A DNA stretch of 64,000 nt from Lacinutrix neustonica (GTDB taxonomy: Bacteria > Bacteroidota > Bacteroidia > Flavobacteriales > Flavobacteriaceae): NCBI RefSeq assembly GCF_026625145.1, contig NZ_CP113088.1, positions 1 through 64,000 on the forward strand, given 5' to 3'. Shown in pieces: positions 1-13,085 of the stretch. Both the position numbers and the translations under genes were made by a program. Numbering within the stretch: the first letter of the stretch is position 1; the number at the start of each line of letters is the position of its first letter. Below the pieces are notes generated by a model, which saw only the letters and a list, made by a program, of their open reading frames with translations, was not told where the DNA came from and did no database searches.

Positions 1-3000
1 TTTGCCGTTGAAATTATTGAGCCTGATATTGTCCTTACTAAAATAGTTGAAGACGATATGGGCAACAATGTAGGTAATCAAACGGTAGGTTTGGGACAAG
101 CCTTAAATTACGTCATAGGTTTCCAAAACACAGGTAATGAAGATGCTGTTAATTTTACTATTAGAGATATTTTACCAGTAAATATTGTTTTTAATTATCC
201 TGCGGATCTGGTATTACCACCAGGGGTTACCGTCGCTAGTTATGATCCGGCTACAAGAGAAATTATTCTTAGTATTGCAGATTATTTGGTAGAACAAGGT
301 GATCCGGTTTACGAAATACGTATAGAAACAGATGTTGTCGTTAGCTGTAGTTTGTTAGTTGATATTTGTTCTAATACTATTAATAATCAGGCGTTTGCTA
401 CTTATGGAAGTGCGTTAGATCCGAGTTTTATTATTTCAGATGATCCTAGTTATAGTACCAATACGGGATGTTTAATCATTCCTCAAGCGACAAACTTTTT
501 AGCAGATCTTGACGATTGTGTGTTTACACAAAACGAAATTCTATGTGGTGCGAGCTTAGATATCACCGCAGGAAGTGGTTATGATAGTTATTCATGGTCT
601 ACAAGCCCCTCAGGAACCCCAGTTATTGGTACCACACAAACCATTACAGTAACGAGTCCCGGGACGTATTATGCTTTTAATACAGCCTTGGCTCCTTGTC
701 AATCCATAGAGCAGGAATTTATAGTTTCAAATTTTGGAAACACGGTAAATAACCCAGTGATTCCTTATGCAGACGAGGTGGTTACCTGTCCTAATGATGG
801 AAAACAGTTGCCAAATATTTACTTGTGTGGCGCGAATGACTCTACCTTTATAGAAACCGGTATCTCCGATGCCTCTTCAATAATCTGGGAACAATTAGAT
901 GAGTCTAGTTGTACAGCTGTTGTAAATAGTGATTGTGCCAATGAAGATAATACCTGTGTCCGGAACCAAGTAGGAACCGGTGCAGATTTTCCGCCAATAC
1001 CTCAGGCCAATTTCGTTTAACATTAAATTATTCTGGAGGTTGTTTTAATCAGTTTTATTTTAATGTTTATCAAAACCTATTAGCACCCGCTGTTACGTCA
1101 ACCGATATCATTTGTACCACATCAGGGAGTATCACTGTTACAGGAGTTCCTAACGGTTATGAATATAGTTTAGATGGGACGACTTATCAAAGCAGCAATG
1201 TCTTTTCAATTACCGCTGCGGGCACTTATACGGCTTATATTAGACAAACAGGAGTTGCCACAAATCCATGTATTTTCACAGTACCGAGATATTCAAATTA
1301 GAGTTAGAGATTTTACAGTTTCTACGATAATTACCCAACCCCTTTGTAATGGGGATTTAGGGAACATACAATTGGCCGCTAATGATGTTGAGCCACAATA
1401 TTTCTTTTCGATATATCAAGGCGCAACCTTAGTGAACAGTGTTGGTCCTATAACCGAGAACAATTATACTTTTGGGAATTTAAACCCAGGCACTTATACC
1501 GTAAATGTAGGGACGGAAGATGGCTGTACTTTTACAGACGATGTTGAAATTATTGAGCCGCCTTTATTAACTGCGACGTCTGCTCTTACCATTCCATTAA
1601 CGTGTAACGATGGAGAGATTACGGTTTATCCAGTAGGAGGTACGGCCCCTTATTTTTACTTTGTCAATAGTACGACAGATTTTCAAACGGTACCGAGAAA
1701 TAGTAGTTACAGCAGCAGGTGTTTATGACATTACTGTAGTGGATTCTAATAACTGTGTAGCGACCACTTCTATTACAGTATCAGCTACACCGGCACCAGA
1801 GTATACTGTAAGCAGTACAGATATTTTATGTTCAGACACACCCGATAGTGGCAGCATCACTATTAATGTGACCAATGCGAACGGAAATAGTTTAGCTTAT
1901 AGTATAGATGGGGGAACAACTTTTTCAAATAGCCCTGTTTTTACGGGTCTTACCGCAGGTAATTATGATGTAGTAGTAGAATATACTTTGGGAAGTAGTG
2001 CCGCTTGTACTACGGTCCCTCAAACGATCACCATCGCTGGCGCAGAGCCCAATAACGGGGACTGCGACATTAACGACGCCTTATACTTGTACAACTAATG
2101 GTACAATTACCGTTACAGGTGTCTCCGGAGGATTATCGCCTTATAGTTATAGTATTGATGGGGTGACCTTTCAAGGCAGTAATACCTTTACCGGGTTAAC
2201 AGCTGGTACGTATACCATTACTGTGCAAGATGCAAATAGTTGTACGGCAATTGTAGGAACAATCACCATAGACCCCTTAGATCCTCCAACAGATTTAACC
2301 TTTAGTAGCACGGCCTTAACGTGTCCTTCGAACACCTCAGATGTGACTTTGACAGCCACAGGAGGTAGCCCAACATTAGAATACCAAATTATAGCACCGG
2401 CAGGAGCTGCAACGCCTTACCAAAGCTCAAATGTTTTCACAGGTCTTGCACCAGGGACCTATACGTTTCAGGTGAATGATGGGAATGCTTGTACGTATAG
2501 CGAGTCTTATACTATAACGGCATTACCAGCCTTAACGGTCGTGGGTCAAACCCTAAATGACATTACTTGTTTTGGAGATTTAGATGGTTCTGTTGAATTT
2601 ACAGTTTCAGGATCTACAGGATTTACTTATACGGTAAATGGAGGAACCAGTACAGCAGGGACCTCACCGAAGTTTTAACAGGATTAGGTGCCGGCACTTA
2701 CACTATTGTAGTTACCGATACGGCTACCAATTGTGATGCGACTACTACATTAACAGTAAATGCACCGGCAGCAGCCTTAGCAGTAACAACAACCGCGAGC
2801 CCAATCACTTGTTCGGCCAACGGAAGTGTTGTTATTAACGCCACAGGAGGATGGGGCAGTTATATGTACAGTCTAACGTTACCAGGATAGTAGCACCATA
2901 CCAGCGCAAAGCAGTAATACTTTTACGAATTTAACCCAAGCAGGGACTTATACGGCAACCGTTGTAGATGCGAATGGTTGTACAGAGACAGATACGTTTG

Positions 3001-6000
3001 ATTTAATACCACCACCAGCGCTATCAGCGTCTATAGATACCACATCAGACTTATGTTATGATGCTACTAATGGAGCAACCATTGAGGTTACAGCCTCAGG
3101 GGGTGTAACACCTTATGAATACAATATTAATGGCAGCGCCTTTCAAACGAGTAATATTTTTACGAATGTTGTACCAGGAAACTATACAATAATAGTAAGA
3201 GATGCTTACGGCTGTGAAGTGACTTTAGCGACGCAAACCATAGAGCCGCAGTTAACTCTAAGTACCGTATTAACGAAAGATTTAGATTGTACGGCGACAC
3301 CGGATGCGGTGATCACAGGAACCACTTCAGGAGGGTATGCGCCTTATACTTATGAAGTAGATGTAAATGGAGGGGGGTATACAACATTTGTACCAGGCAG
3401 TTCACCATTTACTTACACCACAAGTACGGCAGGGACGTACCAGTTTCAAGTAACAGATGCTCAGGGTTGTATAGCAGAGTCAGGAATCACGACTATTGCA
3501 CCAATCACGAATCCAACAGCCACAGCGACTTCGGTAGATCCTTTATGTTTTAATGGGACTAATGGGGAAGTACAATTATTTGGATCAGGAGGTTCAGGCG
3601 GTTATACTTTTAGTTTTGATGGCAGTGGGTTTACAAGCCAGTCGTTATACACAAATTTAAGTGCTACTGTTTCTTATACGTATCAAGTACAAGATAGTAA
3701 TGCGTGTTTATCACCTGTGTATACTATTACTTTAAATAACCCAACAGAGGTAGAGGCTTCCGCGTCTATCCCTGCTAATACGACCTGTAGTGCTACCACT
3801 GTTATTACAGTAACGGCTACTGGTGGTACGGGAAGTTATGGCTATAGTTTTGAAGGCGGCGCTTATTCTAGTACGTCGACTTATACAGTAACTAATACAA
3901 CTACAACACAAACCATTACCTATTCAGTAAGAGATGCTAATGGTTGTATAGATACAGAAACGATAGATATTCCGCCTTACGATCCAGTAACTGGCATGAG
4001 TTTTTCAGATTCGAATGTGATTACTTGTAATGACACCACAACAGATGTTACAGTAACGCCTACAGGAGGCGTGGCACCCTTTGGGTTTGTAATTACTGCT
4101 CCAGGAGCAGCTACGGGTAATACCACTGGTGCTACTACAGGTGTTTTCACAGGATTGACCCCAGGGAATTATACCTTTGAGATTACAGATGCTAATGGTT
4201 GTACCATTAGTGCCTCTCATAGTATTGCACCAGCAACAAACATTGTAGTTTACGGCACAGGTAGTGATGAAGTATGTTTTGGAGCAGCAGATGGCCAGGC
4301 TATTTTCACGATCACCGATGTGAGTAGTCCTGGGAATTATACATTTAGTATTGCACCCGCTTCAGGCACAGCCACTCAAGCAGGAGATGTGGTTACTGTT
4401 ACCAGTCTAGCAGGAGGAACCTATACGATTAATATTACAGATATAACAACAGGTTGTGTAGATTCAGCGTCAGTGACTATTACTGCAGCCACACAAATTA
4501 CCTTTACCGCCTCGGCAACCAATGTAAACTGTAATAACCCAATTTCAACAATTAGTTTCCCAACCTTATCAGGAGGAACTCCAGGATATACCTATGCTTA
4601 TGTTACTTCCGGCAGTCCAGCTCCAGCGCTAGGGGCTTATAGTAACAGTACCACAGTAGACACCTCTGTTCTAGGATTAACTATAGATGTGTATGTAAAA
4701 GACACTAACGACTGTGTGGTTATGACCCCACTAAGTATTATTAGCGATCCTACACCAACAGTGACCCTTAGTGTTGATAACCAATGTACGGCGTCCGGTA
4801 GCAATTATACCATTACCGCTTCCGGAGGTTCAGGAGTAGCACCATATACCTATAGTATAGATGGCACTAATTTTCAATCAAGTGGTACATTTACCGTAGC
4901 GGCAGGAACGTATACGGTGACGGTTAGAGATGCCAATGGCTGTACAGCAGTGAGCAATACGGTAACCGTTAGTCCTCAGTTGACCTTAAATACTGTTATT
5001 ACTAAAGATTTAGATTGTACAGCATCCCCGGATGCCATTATAACAGGAACCATTAACGGAGGTTTAGCACCATTTACCTACTCCGTATCAATAAATAGTG
5101 GAGCCTATACTGCTCAGGGAGCGACAGGTTCTCCATTTACTTATAATACATCAAGTGCAGGAACCTACCAGTTTCAAGTTACCGATGCCAATGGATGTAC
5201 TGCAGAATCGGCTGTAAATACAATAGTTGCTCTAGTTCCAGTAACCACGGCAAATACCTTTGTAGAGCCAACTTGTAATGGCGATACCAATGGCTCTATA
5301 ACATTAACAGCTACAGCTGGCGAAGCGCCTTTTACTTACAGTATAGATGGCGGTACTACTTTTGTATCCTCTAATGTATTTGGAGGCTTAAGTGCAGGCA
5401 CTTATAACTATGTAGTAAGAGATAATAAACAATGTGAGGATTCGGAAGTATTACTCTAACAGATCCAGCCCCTATTAGCGTTACCATAGTAAGAAATGCA
5501 ATACAATGTAATGCCAATATACCGGGTAGTTTAGATATTACTATTGATTCAGGTGGCGTGGCCCCTTATACTTATAGTTTATACGATAATACAAACACTC
5601 AAGTAGGAGCTAGCGTTACAACAGCCTCGACCACACATACGTTCTCTGGTTTATCTTTTGGAGATTACTACGTGACTATAGTTGACGCTAATGGTTGTGA
5701 TTATAGAAGTAGTGTACAACGTATAGAGACACCACCAAATATTAGTTTAACGAGTAATACCAGTACAGGAACTTGTGCCACAGGAGCAGAAGTTACTATT
5801 GATGTTGTTACTGGAGCACCTAATTTCACGTATTCTATATTTGGACAACCCCTAACGGCAGTTGGACCAACACCAGCGACATCTCACACTTTTACGGGAT
5901 TAGAGCATGGTACGACGTATTTGTTTCAGGTTGAAGATGCAGGAAATTGTTTTTCAGTAATTGAAGTCACGACACCAACAATATCAGCGATCAATATTTC

Positions 6001-9000
6001 AGCTTTAACAACAACAGATGTTGCTTGTAATGGCGATAGTACAGGAGCGGTTGATTTTACGGTCTCAGATTATGATGCCTCAGTAACCGCATTATATTAT
6101 GAAGTTCGCGATCAATTAACGAACCTTCCAATAGCACCACCAGTAAACGGCACGTTTGTAGGTTTAACAGGCGCTCCTGCCAGTGGAACTATCACAGGAT
6201 TAGCAGCTGGTAATTATACATTGTTTGTAGAAGAGACCAATGGTACTTTATGTTCGGCCTCACAGGCTTTCCAAATTACAGAACCTATTCAAGCGCTTAG
6301 TGCTTCGGTTACCGATAATGTGAATGCGAATTGTAATACCGGAGCTCAAGTGACTATTACAGCAACAGGAGGCACAGGCCCTTATCAATACGCTTATGCG
6401 CCTTCACCTACTGTACCAACAGTTTTCAATGGCAATAATGTTCTTAATTTAGACCCTGCTATAGCGACCAATTGGGACATTATCGTTAGAGACGCTAATG
6501 GATGTGAATTCCCACTTTCGGTAATAATTGCAGAAGATGCAGTACCAACAATAGATCCAGTAGCTTCACAATGTTATGTGGGATCCCCTTTAAATGTTAC
6601 CCTATCAGGGACGACTTATAATGGAACGGCTACTTATAGTACAGGAGGTCCATTTCAAACCAGTCCAAACTTTACAATAACAACACCAGGGACTTATACC
6701 TTTAGCATCCGAGACGATAATGGATGTGTGGCAACAACACCTTATGTTGTTAATGACCAACTGATATTAAGTGCAGCTTTAACTAAGGATTTAGATTGTA
6801 CAGCAAGCCCTGATGCTACTATTACATTAACAGCAACAGGCGGAGATTCTTCGTATACGTATGAAGTGTCGACCGATGGTGGTGCGACCTATAGCCCAAT
6901 GGGTTCTAATGTGTATACCGCTACTACTGCGGGTACCTACACTTTTAGAGTGACAGATGGTGCTGGATGTGAAGACATAACAACATATGTTCTAGATCCA
7001 ATAGAAGCCATTGTATTTACCACCACTGAAACTAACGTTAGTTGTAATGGCGGAAGTGATGGTAGTATTACTGTAAATGTCACTGGTGGCGTTGGACCTT
7101 TCCAATACCAATTGGATAGCGGCGCTTTACAAAACTCAAATGTATTTACAGGCTTGTCACAAGGGACGACCTATATTATAACTGTTACCGATGCTAAATC
7201 ATGTACCCTAGCAAGTGCACCAATAACCATAAGTGAACCAACCGTATTAACGGCTTCAGAGACATTATCTGTAAATACAACTTGTGATGTAGAGACGATC
7301 ATCACGGTATTAGGACAAGATGGAACGCCTACAGGCAGTGGTACTGGTTACTATTATAATTTTAATGGTACAGGGTTTACCACTACCAATACCTACACGG
7401 TTAATAATAATGGCAGCATTCAAACGGTTAATTATATTGTTAGAGATGCTAATGGTTGTGAAGTAACAGGTTCAGTAAACGTAGATCCATTAGATCCACC
7501 TACAGACTTAGACTTTAGTGCCACAGCAATCACCTGTTTAGTGACTACTAGTGATGTGACTTTAACAGCAACCAATGGTGTTGCCCCGTTAAGTTATGAA
7601 ATTCTATCACCAGCCAGTGCAATAACAAGTAATACAACAGGTGTTTTCACAGGCTTACCAGCAGACGATTATATGTTCCAAGTTACCGATGGTAATGGGT
7701 GTACTTATCAAGAGTTATATACTGTTGCAGACGTTGAAAATATTGCAGTTACTGGTGCATTAATTAGCGATGTGACATGTAATCCAGGGGCGAATGGGGA
7801 AGTTTTATTTACTATTTCCAACTTTGCAGGTACTTATAGTTATTCTATAAATGGCGCTCCAACAGTAACAGGGCAATCAAGTCCAACAGTGACGGTCTCA
7901 GGATTAACAGGACCAAGCACGCAGACGATATTGGTTACCGATGAAACTACTGGTTGTAGCGCGACAACCTCTGTAGATGTTTCACAACCAGCAGCCTTAG
8001 GATTAACATTAGATACCAATATTAATGCGACCTGTAATATGGGCGCTCAAGTAAGTGTTACGGCTTACGGAGGTATTACTCCATATGCATACTCTTTTGT
8101 AGTAAGCGGTAGTCCAGCAGGACCTTACTCGTCTTCTAATTCAGCAGTTTTAGATCCAGCCATATCAACGACTTGGGATGTGTATGTTCAAGATGGCAAC
8201 AGTTGTGTTATTAGCACACCACTGACCATCACTATAGCTACAGACCCTATTCCTTCAGGGCTTACCATATCAGGATTAAGTCAATGTCCAAGTGCTACCA
8301 ACGATTATACCTTTACAGTAAATGTTGGCAGTGGTGTATCGCCTTACGAATATAGTATAGGTAGTGGGTTCCAAAGCAGTCCAACCTTTACAGTAAATGC
8401 CTCAGGCAGCTATATTGTCACGGTAAGAGATGCCAATGGGTGTACTAATACAGTACCTGTTGATATTTTACCAGCATTACAATTTTCAGCAGACATCACG
8501 ACTTTACCAAGCTGTTCTAATGATGACGGGGAAATTACGGTAACTGGATCAGGAGGTTACGGTACTTATAGTTATTCTATAAGTCCAAATACAGGAATTA
8601 CCTTTTCAAGTGATGTGTTTTCAAATGTGCCATCAGGTACGTTTACTGTAACGATGACCGATACGAATACCTTGTGTAGCGAAAACATTAGCTTAACATT
8701 AGGTGCTGCGACACCAGTAACTTTTACCACCTCGGTAGAGGATGTTAGTTGTAATGGCGGTAGTGACGGTGTGATTACGGTTACTTTACCAGCGAGCAAT
8801 GATAACCCAGTGTACACTTATGAGATTATAGCTCCTATAGTTGTAGGACCACAGAATTCTAATGTTTTTGCAGGTTTATCAGCCAATACGTATACCGTAC
8901 AAGTGAATTCAGGCAGAGGGTGTTTCTTAACACAAGCTGTAGTGATAGGAGAACCAACAGTTTTAGGCGTTTCAGCAACAGCAACAGATTTTGCTTGTGC

Positions 9001-11978
9001 AGCAAATAATTCAGTGAATAGCTCTACCATAACGATCACAGAAACAGGCGGAACAGCCGCTTATAGTTATAGTATTAACGGGACTAATTATTTCACGACC
9101 AATACTTTTGATATCATCGATACCGGAAGTGTACAAAACATTACCGTTTATGTACAAGATGCCAATGGCTGTATTGCAACAAATACTGTTAGCATAAATC
9201 CTTTACCGGAAATAATTGATGCTACAGTAGCGATTAATGCCCCTATTGATTGTAATACTTCAGGAGAAGTAATAATTACAGTTACCGGAGGTTCAGGTAA
9301 TTTTACTTACCGAGATGTTACCAAATGGAGCACCACAAGTCCCTAACATCTTTACAATCACAGCTCCTGGTACTTATTATTTCCAGGTAAACGATTTAGA
9401 TACGGGTTGTACTTTTGCAACAGCGCCTTTTACCGTGGCTCCTTTTGATAACACAGATGTAGTGGCAACAGCGACGACACCCGTGACGTGTTTTGGAGAT
9501 ACCAATGGCGTCTTAGAAATCAATGTAAGTGGTTATACAGGGAACTACACTTATGAAGTATTTGATGATTCAGGCGCTTCAGTAGGCGGTGTGGTTGCGG
9601 CTAACACAGCTACAAACCCACAAGTGATTACAGGCTTATCAGGCGGTAATTATACCGTAGAGGTTGTAGAAACCGACAGTCCGTTTTGTACCACAACGAC
9701 CAATACGGTTACTATTGGTTCACCAGCGAGTCCTTTAAATGTCGTGGCTACAGAAACCTCAAACGTGACCTGTACCAATAATCAAGGCACTATTAATGCG
9801 GTTGCCAGTGGCGGTTGGGGCAGTTATGAATATGAATTAACAGGAACAGCTACAGTTGCGTATTCTACAAATGGTATTTTCACCGATTTAGCAGCAGGTA
9901 GCTACACGGTAAATGTTAGAGATGCATCAGGTTGTATTGCCTCAGATACTGTTATCCTAACAGCACCAACACCAATAACAGCACCAGATCCGATGAATAC
10001 GACCCTCTCTTGTTTTGGAGATCAAAATGGAGTGATCACAGTCTCAGGAGTCTCAGGCGGACAGGGAGGTAACTATACTTACATTCTTAATACCACTTCA
10101 CCAGTACCGAGCGCTTCAGGGCCTCAGTCTTCGCCTGTATTTGGAGGCTTAGGCGCAGGCACGTATAGTGTTAGTGTTACTGATGGGTATAATTGTATTT
10201 GGACTTCGTCACCTATAGACATATTCCAACCCACACCGGTTGATGCTAATTTAATAATGGATACAAGACAAACCTGTTCAACACCAACGGCAACGTTAGT
10301 ATTGGATGCTAATGGGGGTACAGGACCTTATACTTATAGTGATGATATTACGTTCACCACAGCGTCAGCACCATTTGCATCCTCAGTCACCATTTCAGTG
10401 CCTGTTGGAACCTATTCCTATTATATTCAAGATGCTAATGGTTGTATCTCTAGTGTATCGAATGATATTATTATAGAGCCAATACCTGCATTAACGGTTG
10501 ATTTAAGTGAGAGTAGTACGGTGATTGGTTGTTTTGGCGACGATACAGGAATTATAGAGGCAACAGCTCAAGGTGGTTTAGGGAATTATGTATATACCTT
10601 AGAGGATACGATGGGTAATACCATTGCTGCGACTCAAAGTAGTCCAGGTGTCTTTACAGGCCTCTTTTACGGTGATTACGTTGTTTATGTATCTGGAGCA
10701 GGTAATTGTGAAGTGAGAGAACCAATCACAATCACACAAGAACCAACAGCAGCTCTTGTAGCGACACCAAATACACAAAACATCACTTGTGCAGGAAGTA
10801 ACAATGGATTCTTTGAAATCACTTCAGTAACTGGAGGAACAGGTATTATTAAATATGCTATTTCACCACAACTCAATCAATTTTTTGATATAGGAGTTGT
10901 TCAAAACGATCTTTCAGCAGGATACTATGAAGTTTATGTCATAGACGCCAACGGTTGTTCATTCTTTTTAGACTTCACAATATCAGAACCAGCAATATTA
11001 GCACCTGTTATTGATGAGAGCTCTGTTCAAGAGGTTGATTGTAATGGAGATGCAGACGGAGCGTTTACTTTAAATATTACAGGAGGTACGCTACCATACA
11101 GTTGGAGTTTAGATGATTATAATGCTCCAGTCTATACCCAAGGCACTGCGACGCAAACCCAGGTTGTTTTCGCAAATTTAAGTAGCGGAGTGCATACTGT
11201 TTATATTCGCGATGCTCAAGGATGTGAAGCAGAAGTTAGCAGAACCTTTAATTCGGTAACCATAAATCCGAAGCCCTTGTCGATTATAATTGCGACAATA
11301 ATGCACCCGGTAATACCGTTACGGTTATTGTCGATGATAGTGTTGCAAACTCAGGATTAGAGTATTCTATAGATGATGGAGCTACTTGGCAATTGGATAA
11401 TGTGTTTACCAATGTACTTCCAGGACTTGATTATTTTATAACTGTAAGCCACCCTAATGGCTGTAGTCAATCTACAGAAACCTTTGATATTTTAGGTTTC
11501 GACACCTTAACCTTAAGCTTAAGTCAAGGCGGGTTAAACGAGATTTTAGCAGCGGCCAATGGTGGAGCGGCACCCTATGAATTCACCTTAAATGGAGAAA
11601 ATTATGGTAGTACGAGTAGCTTTATTATTTATGCCACTGGACTCTACACTGTAACGGTTACCGATAGTAATGGTTGTACAGCAGAGGCAGAAATACCAAT
11701 GGAGTTTATAGACGTGTGTATACCAAACTATTTCACACCAAACGGTGATGGTGTTGCCGATGGTTGGGGCCCAGGGTGTGCAGACATCTACAGAAATCTA
11801 GAAGTAGACATCTTCGATAGATATGGTCGTCAAGTAGCGGTCTTACGCGTAGGAGAATACTGGGATGGTAAGTATGAAGACAAAGAATTACCTTCTCGGA
11901 GATTACTGGTATGTCGTTAAATTAAATAGTTCAGAAAACGAGCGTGATTTTGTCGGTCATTTCACACTATATAGATAA
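1..11978 (+). CDS. SprB-like giant repeat adhesin with T9SS type B sorting domain (5' end outside window; frame broken)
   Basis: This is the 3' part of a very large cell-surface adhesin of the SprB type, which gliding Flavobacteriaceae export by T9SS and move along the cell surface. The first ~1 kb encodes a DUF11-like domain and a Cys-containing beta domain. From about 1.1 to 11.7 kb there are several dozen SprB repeats of roughly 80-90 residues, with a Cys near the start (C-N-G-D/G), a GG-x-x-P-Y-T-Y-S core and an R-D-A-N-G-C end. The C-terminus matches the gliding-motility/T9SS type B sorting domain (NYFTPNGDG, IFDRYGR, YWDGKY, final GHFTLYR). The frame is broken at about 987 (T run), 1284, 1693, 2050, 2667, 2882, 5442, 9310, 11268 and 11894, and repairing each one restores the repeat pattern. 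PorP/SprF follows directly, as in known sprB loci. The family is clear; true sprB orthology is not proven. Confidence 0.88.
3270..9200 (+). repeat. Higher-order (~1.75 kb) repeat inside the SprB-like gene
   Basis: On top of the ~90-residue SprB repeats there is a longer period. The marker T-K-D-L-D-C-T-A lies at about 3270, 4998 and 6779, spacings of 1728 and 1781 bp. A repeat starting with the S-C-N-G-G-S-D-G marker lies at about 7040 and 8750. A repeat carrying a long insertion before R/Q-D-A-N-G-C lies at about 3740, 7235 and 8955, so twice and once the same period. This indicates past duplication of a block of six or seven repeats. Confidence 0.7.
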
Positions 11979-12020
11979 TTGTAACCCATAGGGCGGTTAT
12001 CTTTAAAAAAAATAATCCAA

Positions 12021-12995
12021 ATGAAAAAACTAATAGCATATATCTTTCTACTGGCATTACTAAAAGGGTATGCTCAGGAATTAAATTTACCAGTTTGGAC
12101 ACAATATTTAGCAGATAACGATTTTGTGATCTCACCCACTTATGCGGGTATTGGTGATAATTTAAGAATACGCGCCAATGGATTAACCCAATGGGTGGGT
12201 GTCAAGGATGCGCCAGATAACCAATCATTGTATGCCGATTTTAGAATCGCAGACCGTTCGGGTATTGGCTTATCGTTATACAACGATAAGAATGGAAACA
12301 CGCGTCAAAAAGGGGTGAAATTCTCGTTTGCACAGCATCTCATTTTAGATTACAAAACCAAACAGTACTTGTCTTTAGGACTGTCTTATAACCTTAATAG
12401 TTTTAAAATAGACATTAATAACTTTGAGGGTACCGATGAAATGCCCTTTGTAGACCCTAGTATCGTTGATGACCGGTCGATATCCAACCACAACTTTGAT
12501 GTGGGGGCACTCTACCGCTACAAAGACTATTATTTAAGTTTAAATGCGAGTAACATTTTACCAAAAGACATTGATAATTTTACAGGCATAGAGCCTAGTT
12601 TACTATTAAACTTCCAAGCATACACTGGTTATGTGATTAAGAGTAAGAATAATAAATACGTTCAATTTGAGCCTTCTGCTTATTTTCAATTATATAATAG
12701 TGATGGTCGATCGAGTACAGACATTAACTTTAAATACCGAAAATTTAGTAGGAATGAGAATTATTACTGGATAGGTGCCTCGTATCGTTTCCTTAATGAT
12801 CAGTTTTTCGAACCTTTAAATCTAGGTCCTATGGCAGGGATCATGCAAAATAAATTTTATTTTGCATACTCATATCAAATGACCATGAATGATTTATCAG
12901 GTTATAATTCGGGAACCCACATGATTACTATAGGTATCGATTTCCTACAAGGCATGAGTAACTGTCCATGTACAAAATCAACGGTAAGACATTAG
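12021..12995 (+). CDS. T9SS-associated outer membrane protein, PorP/SprF family
   Basis: A 324-residue protein with an N-terminal signal peptide (MKKLIAYIFLLALLKGYAQE), then a beta-rich body typical of PorP/SprF: an early Q-Y-L-A-D-N-x-F-x-I-S-P-T-Y-A-G-I motif, repeated amphipathic strands and a C-terminal strand region ending in G-T-H-M-I-T-I-G-I-D-F. Family members sit in the outer membrane and partner a specific T9SS type B cargo; SprF is needed for SprB export in Flavobacterium johnsoniae. The gene starts 42 bp after the repaired stop of the adhesin on the same strand, so the two probably form a cargo-partner operon. The frame is intact. The name sprF is not assigned because PorP/SprF paralogues are numerous in this family. 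Confidence 0.9.
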   Translation: MKKLIAYIFLLALLKGYAQELNLPVWTQYLADNDFVISPTYAGIGDNLRIRANGLTQWVGVKDAPDNQSLYADFRIADRSGIGLSLYNDKNGNTRQKGVKFSFAQHLILDYKTKQYLSLGLSYNLNSFKIDINNFEGTDEMPFVDPSIVDDRSISNHNFDVGALYRYKDYYLSLNASNILPKDIDNFTGIEPSLLLNFQAYTGYVIKSKNNKYVQFEPSAYFQLYNSDGRSSTDINFKYRKFSRNENYYWIGASYRFLNDQFFEPLNLGPMAGIMQNKFYFAYSYQMTMNDLSGYNSGTHMITIGIDFLQGMSNCPCTKSTVRH

Positions 12996-13023
12996 TAGAC
13001 AATTATCTTTTAAATTAACCACT

Positions 13024-13065
13024 ATACCCTTTTGGCTCTAATACAGTTATTAAACAAGAGGGTAT
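13024..13065. other. Candidate hairpin between the convergent PorP/SprF and histidine kinase genes
   Basis: ATACCCTTTTG at 13024-13034 pairs with CAAGAGGGTAT at 13055-13065 (11 bp, one G-T pair, 20-base loop). It lies between convergent genes, where a bidirectional terminator would be expected, but the loop is long and the T tract weak. Confidence 0.3.
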
Positions 13066-13085
13066 TTAGATTATGAATATTATTT

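Noticed and set aside
1020..11900. Tandem DNA repeats of the adhesin as a CRISPR array
   Set aside because: The repeats are ~250-bp coding units diverged at DNA level; there are no short exact direct repeats with unique spacers and no cas genes.
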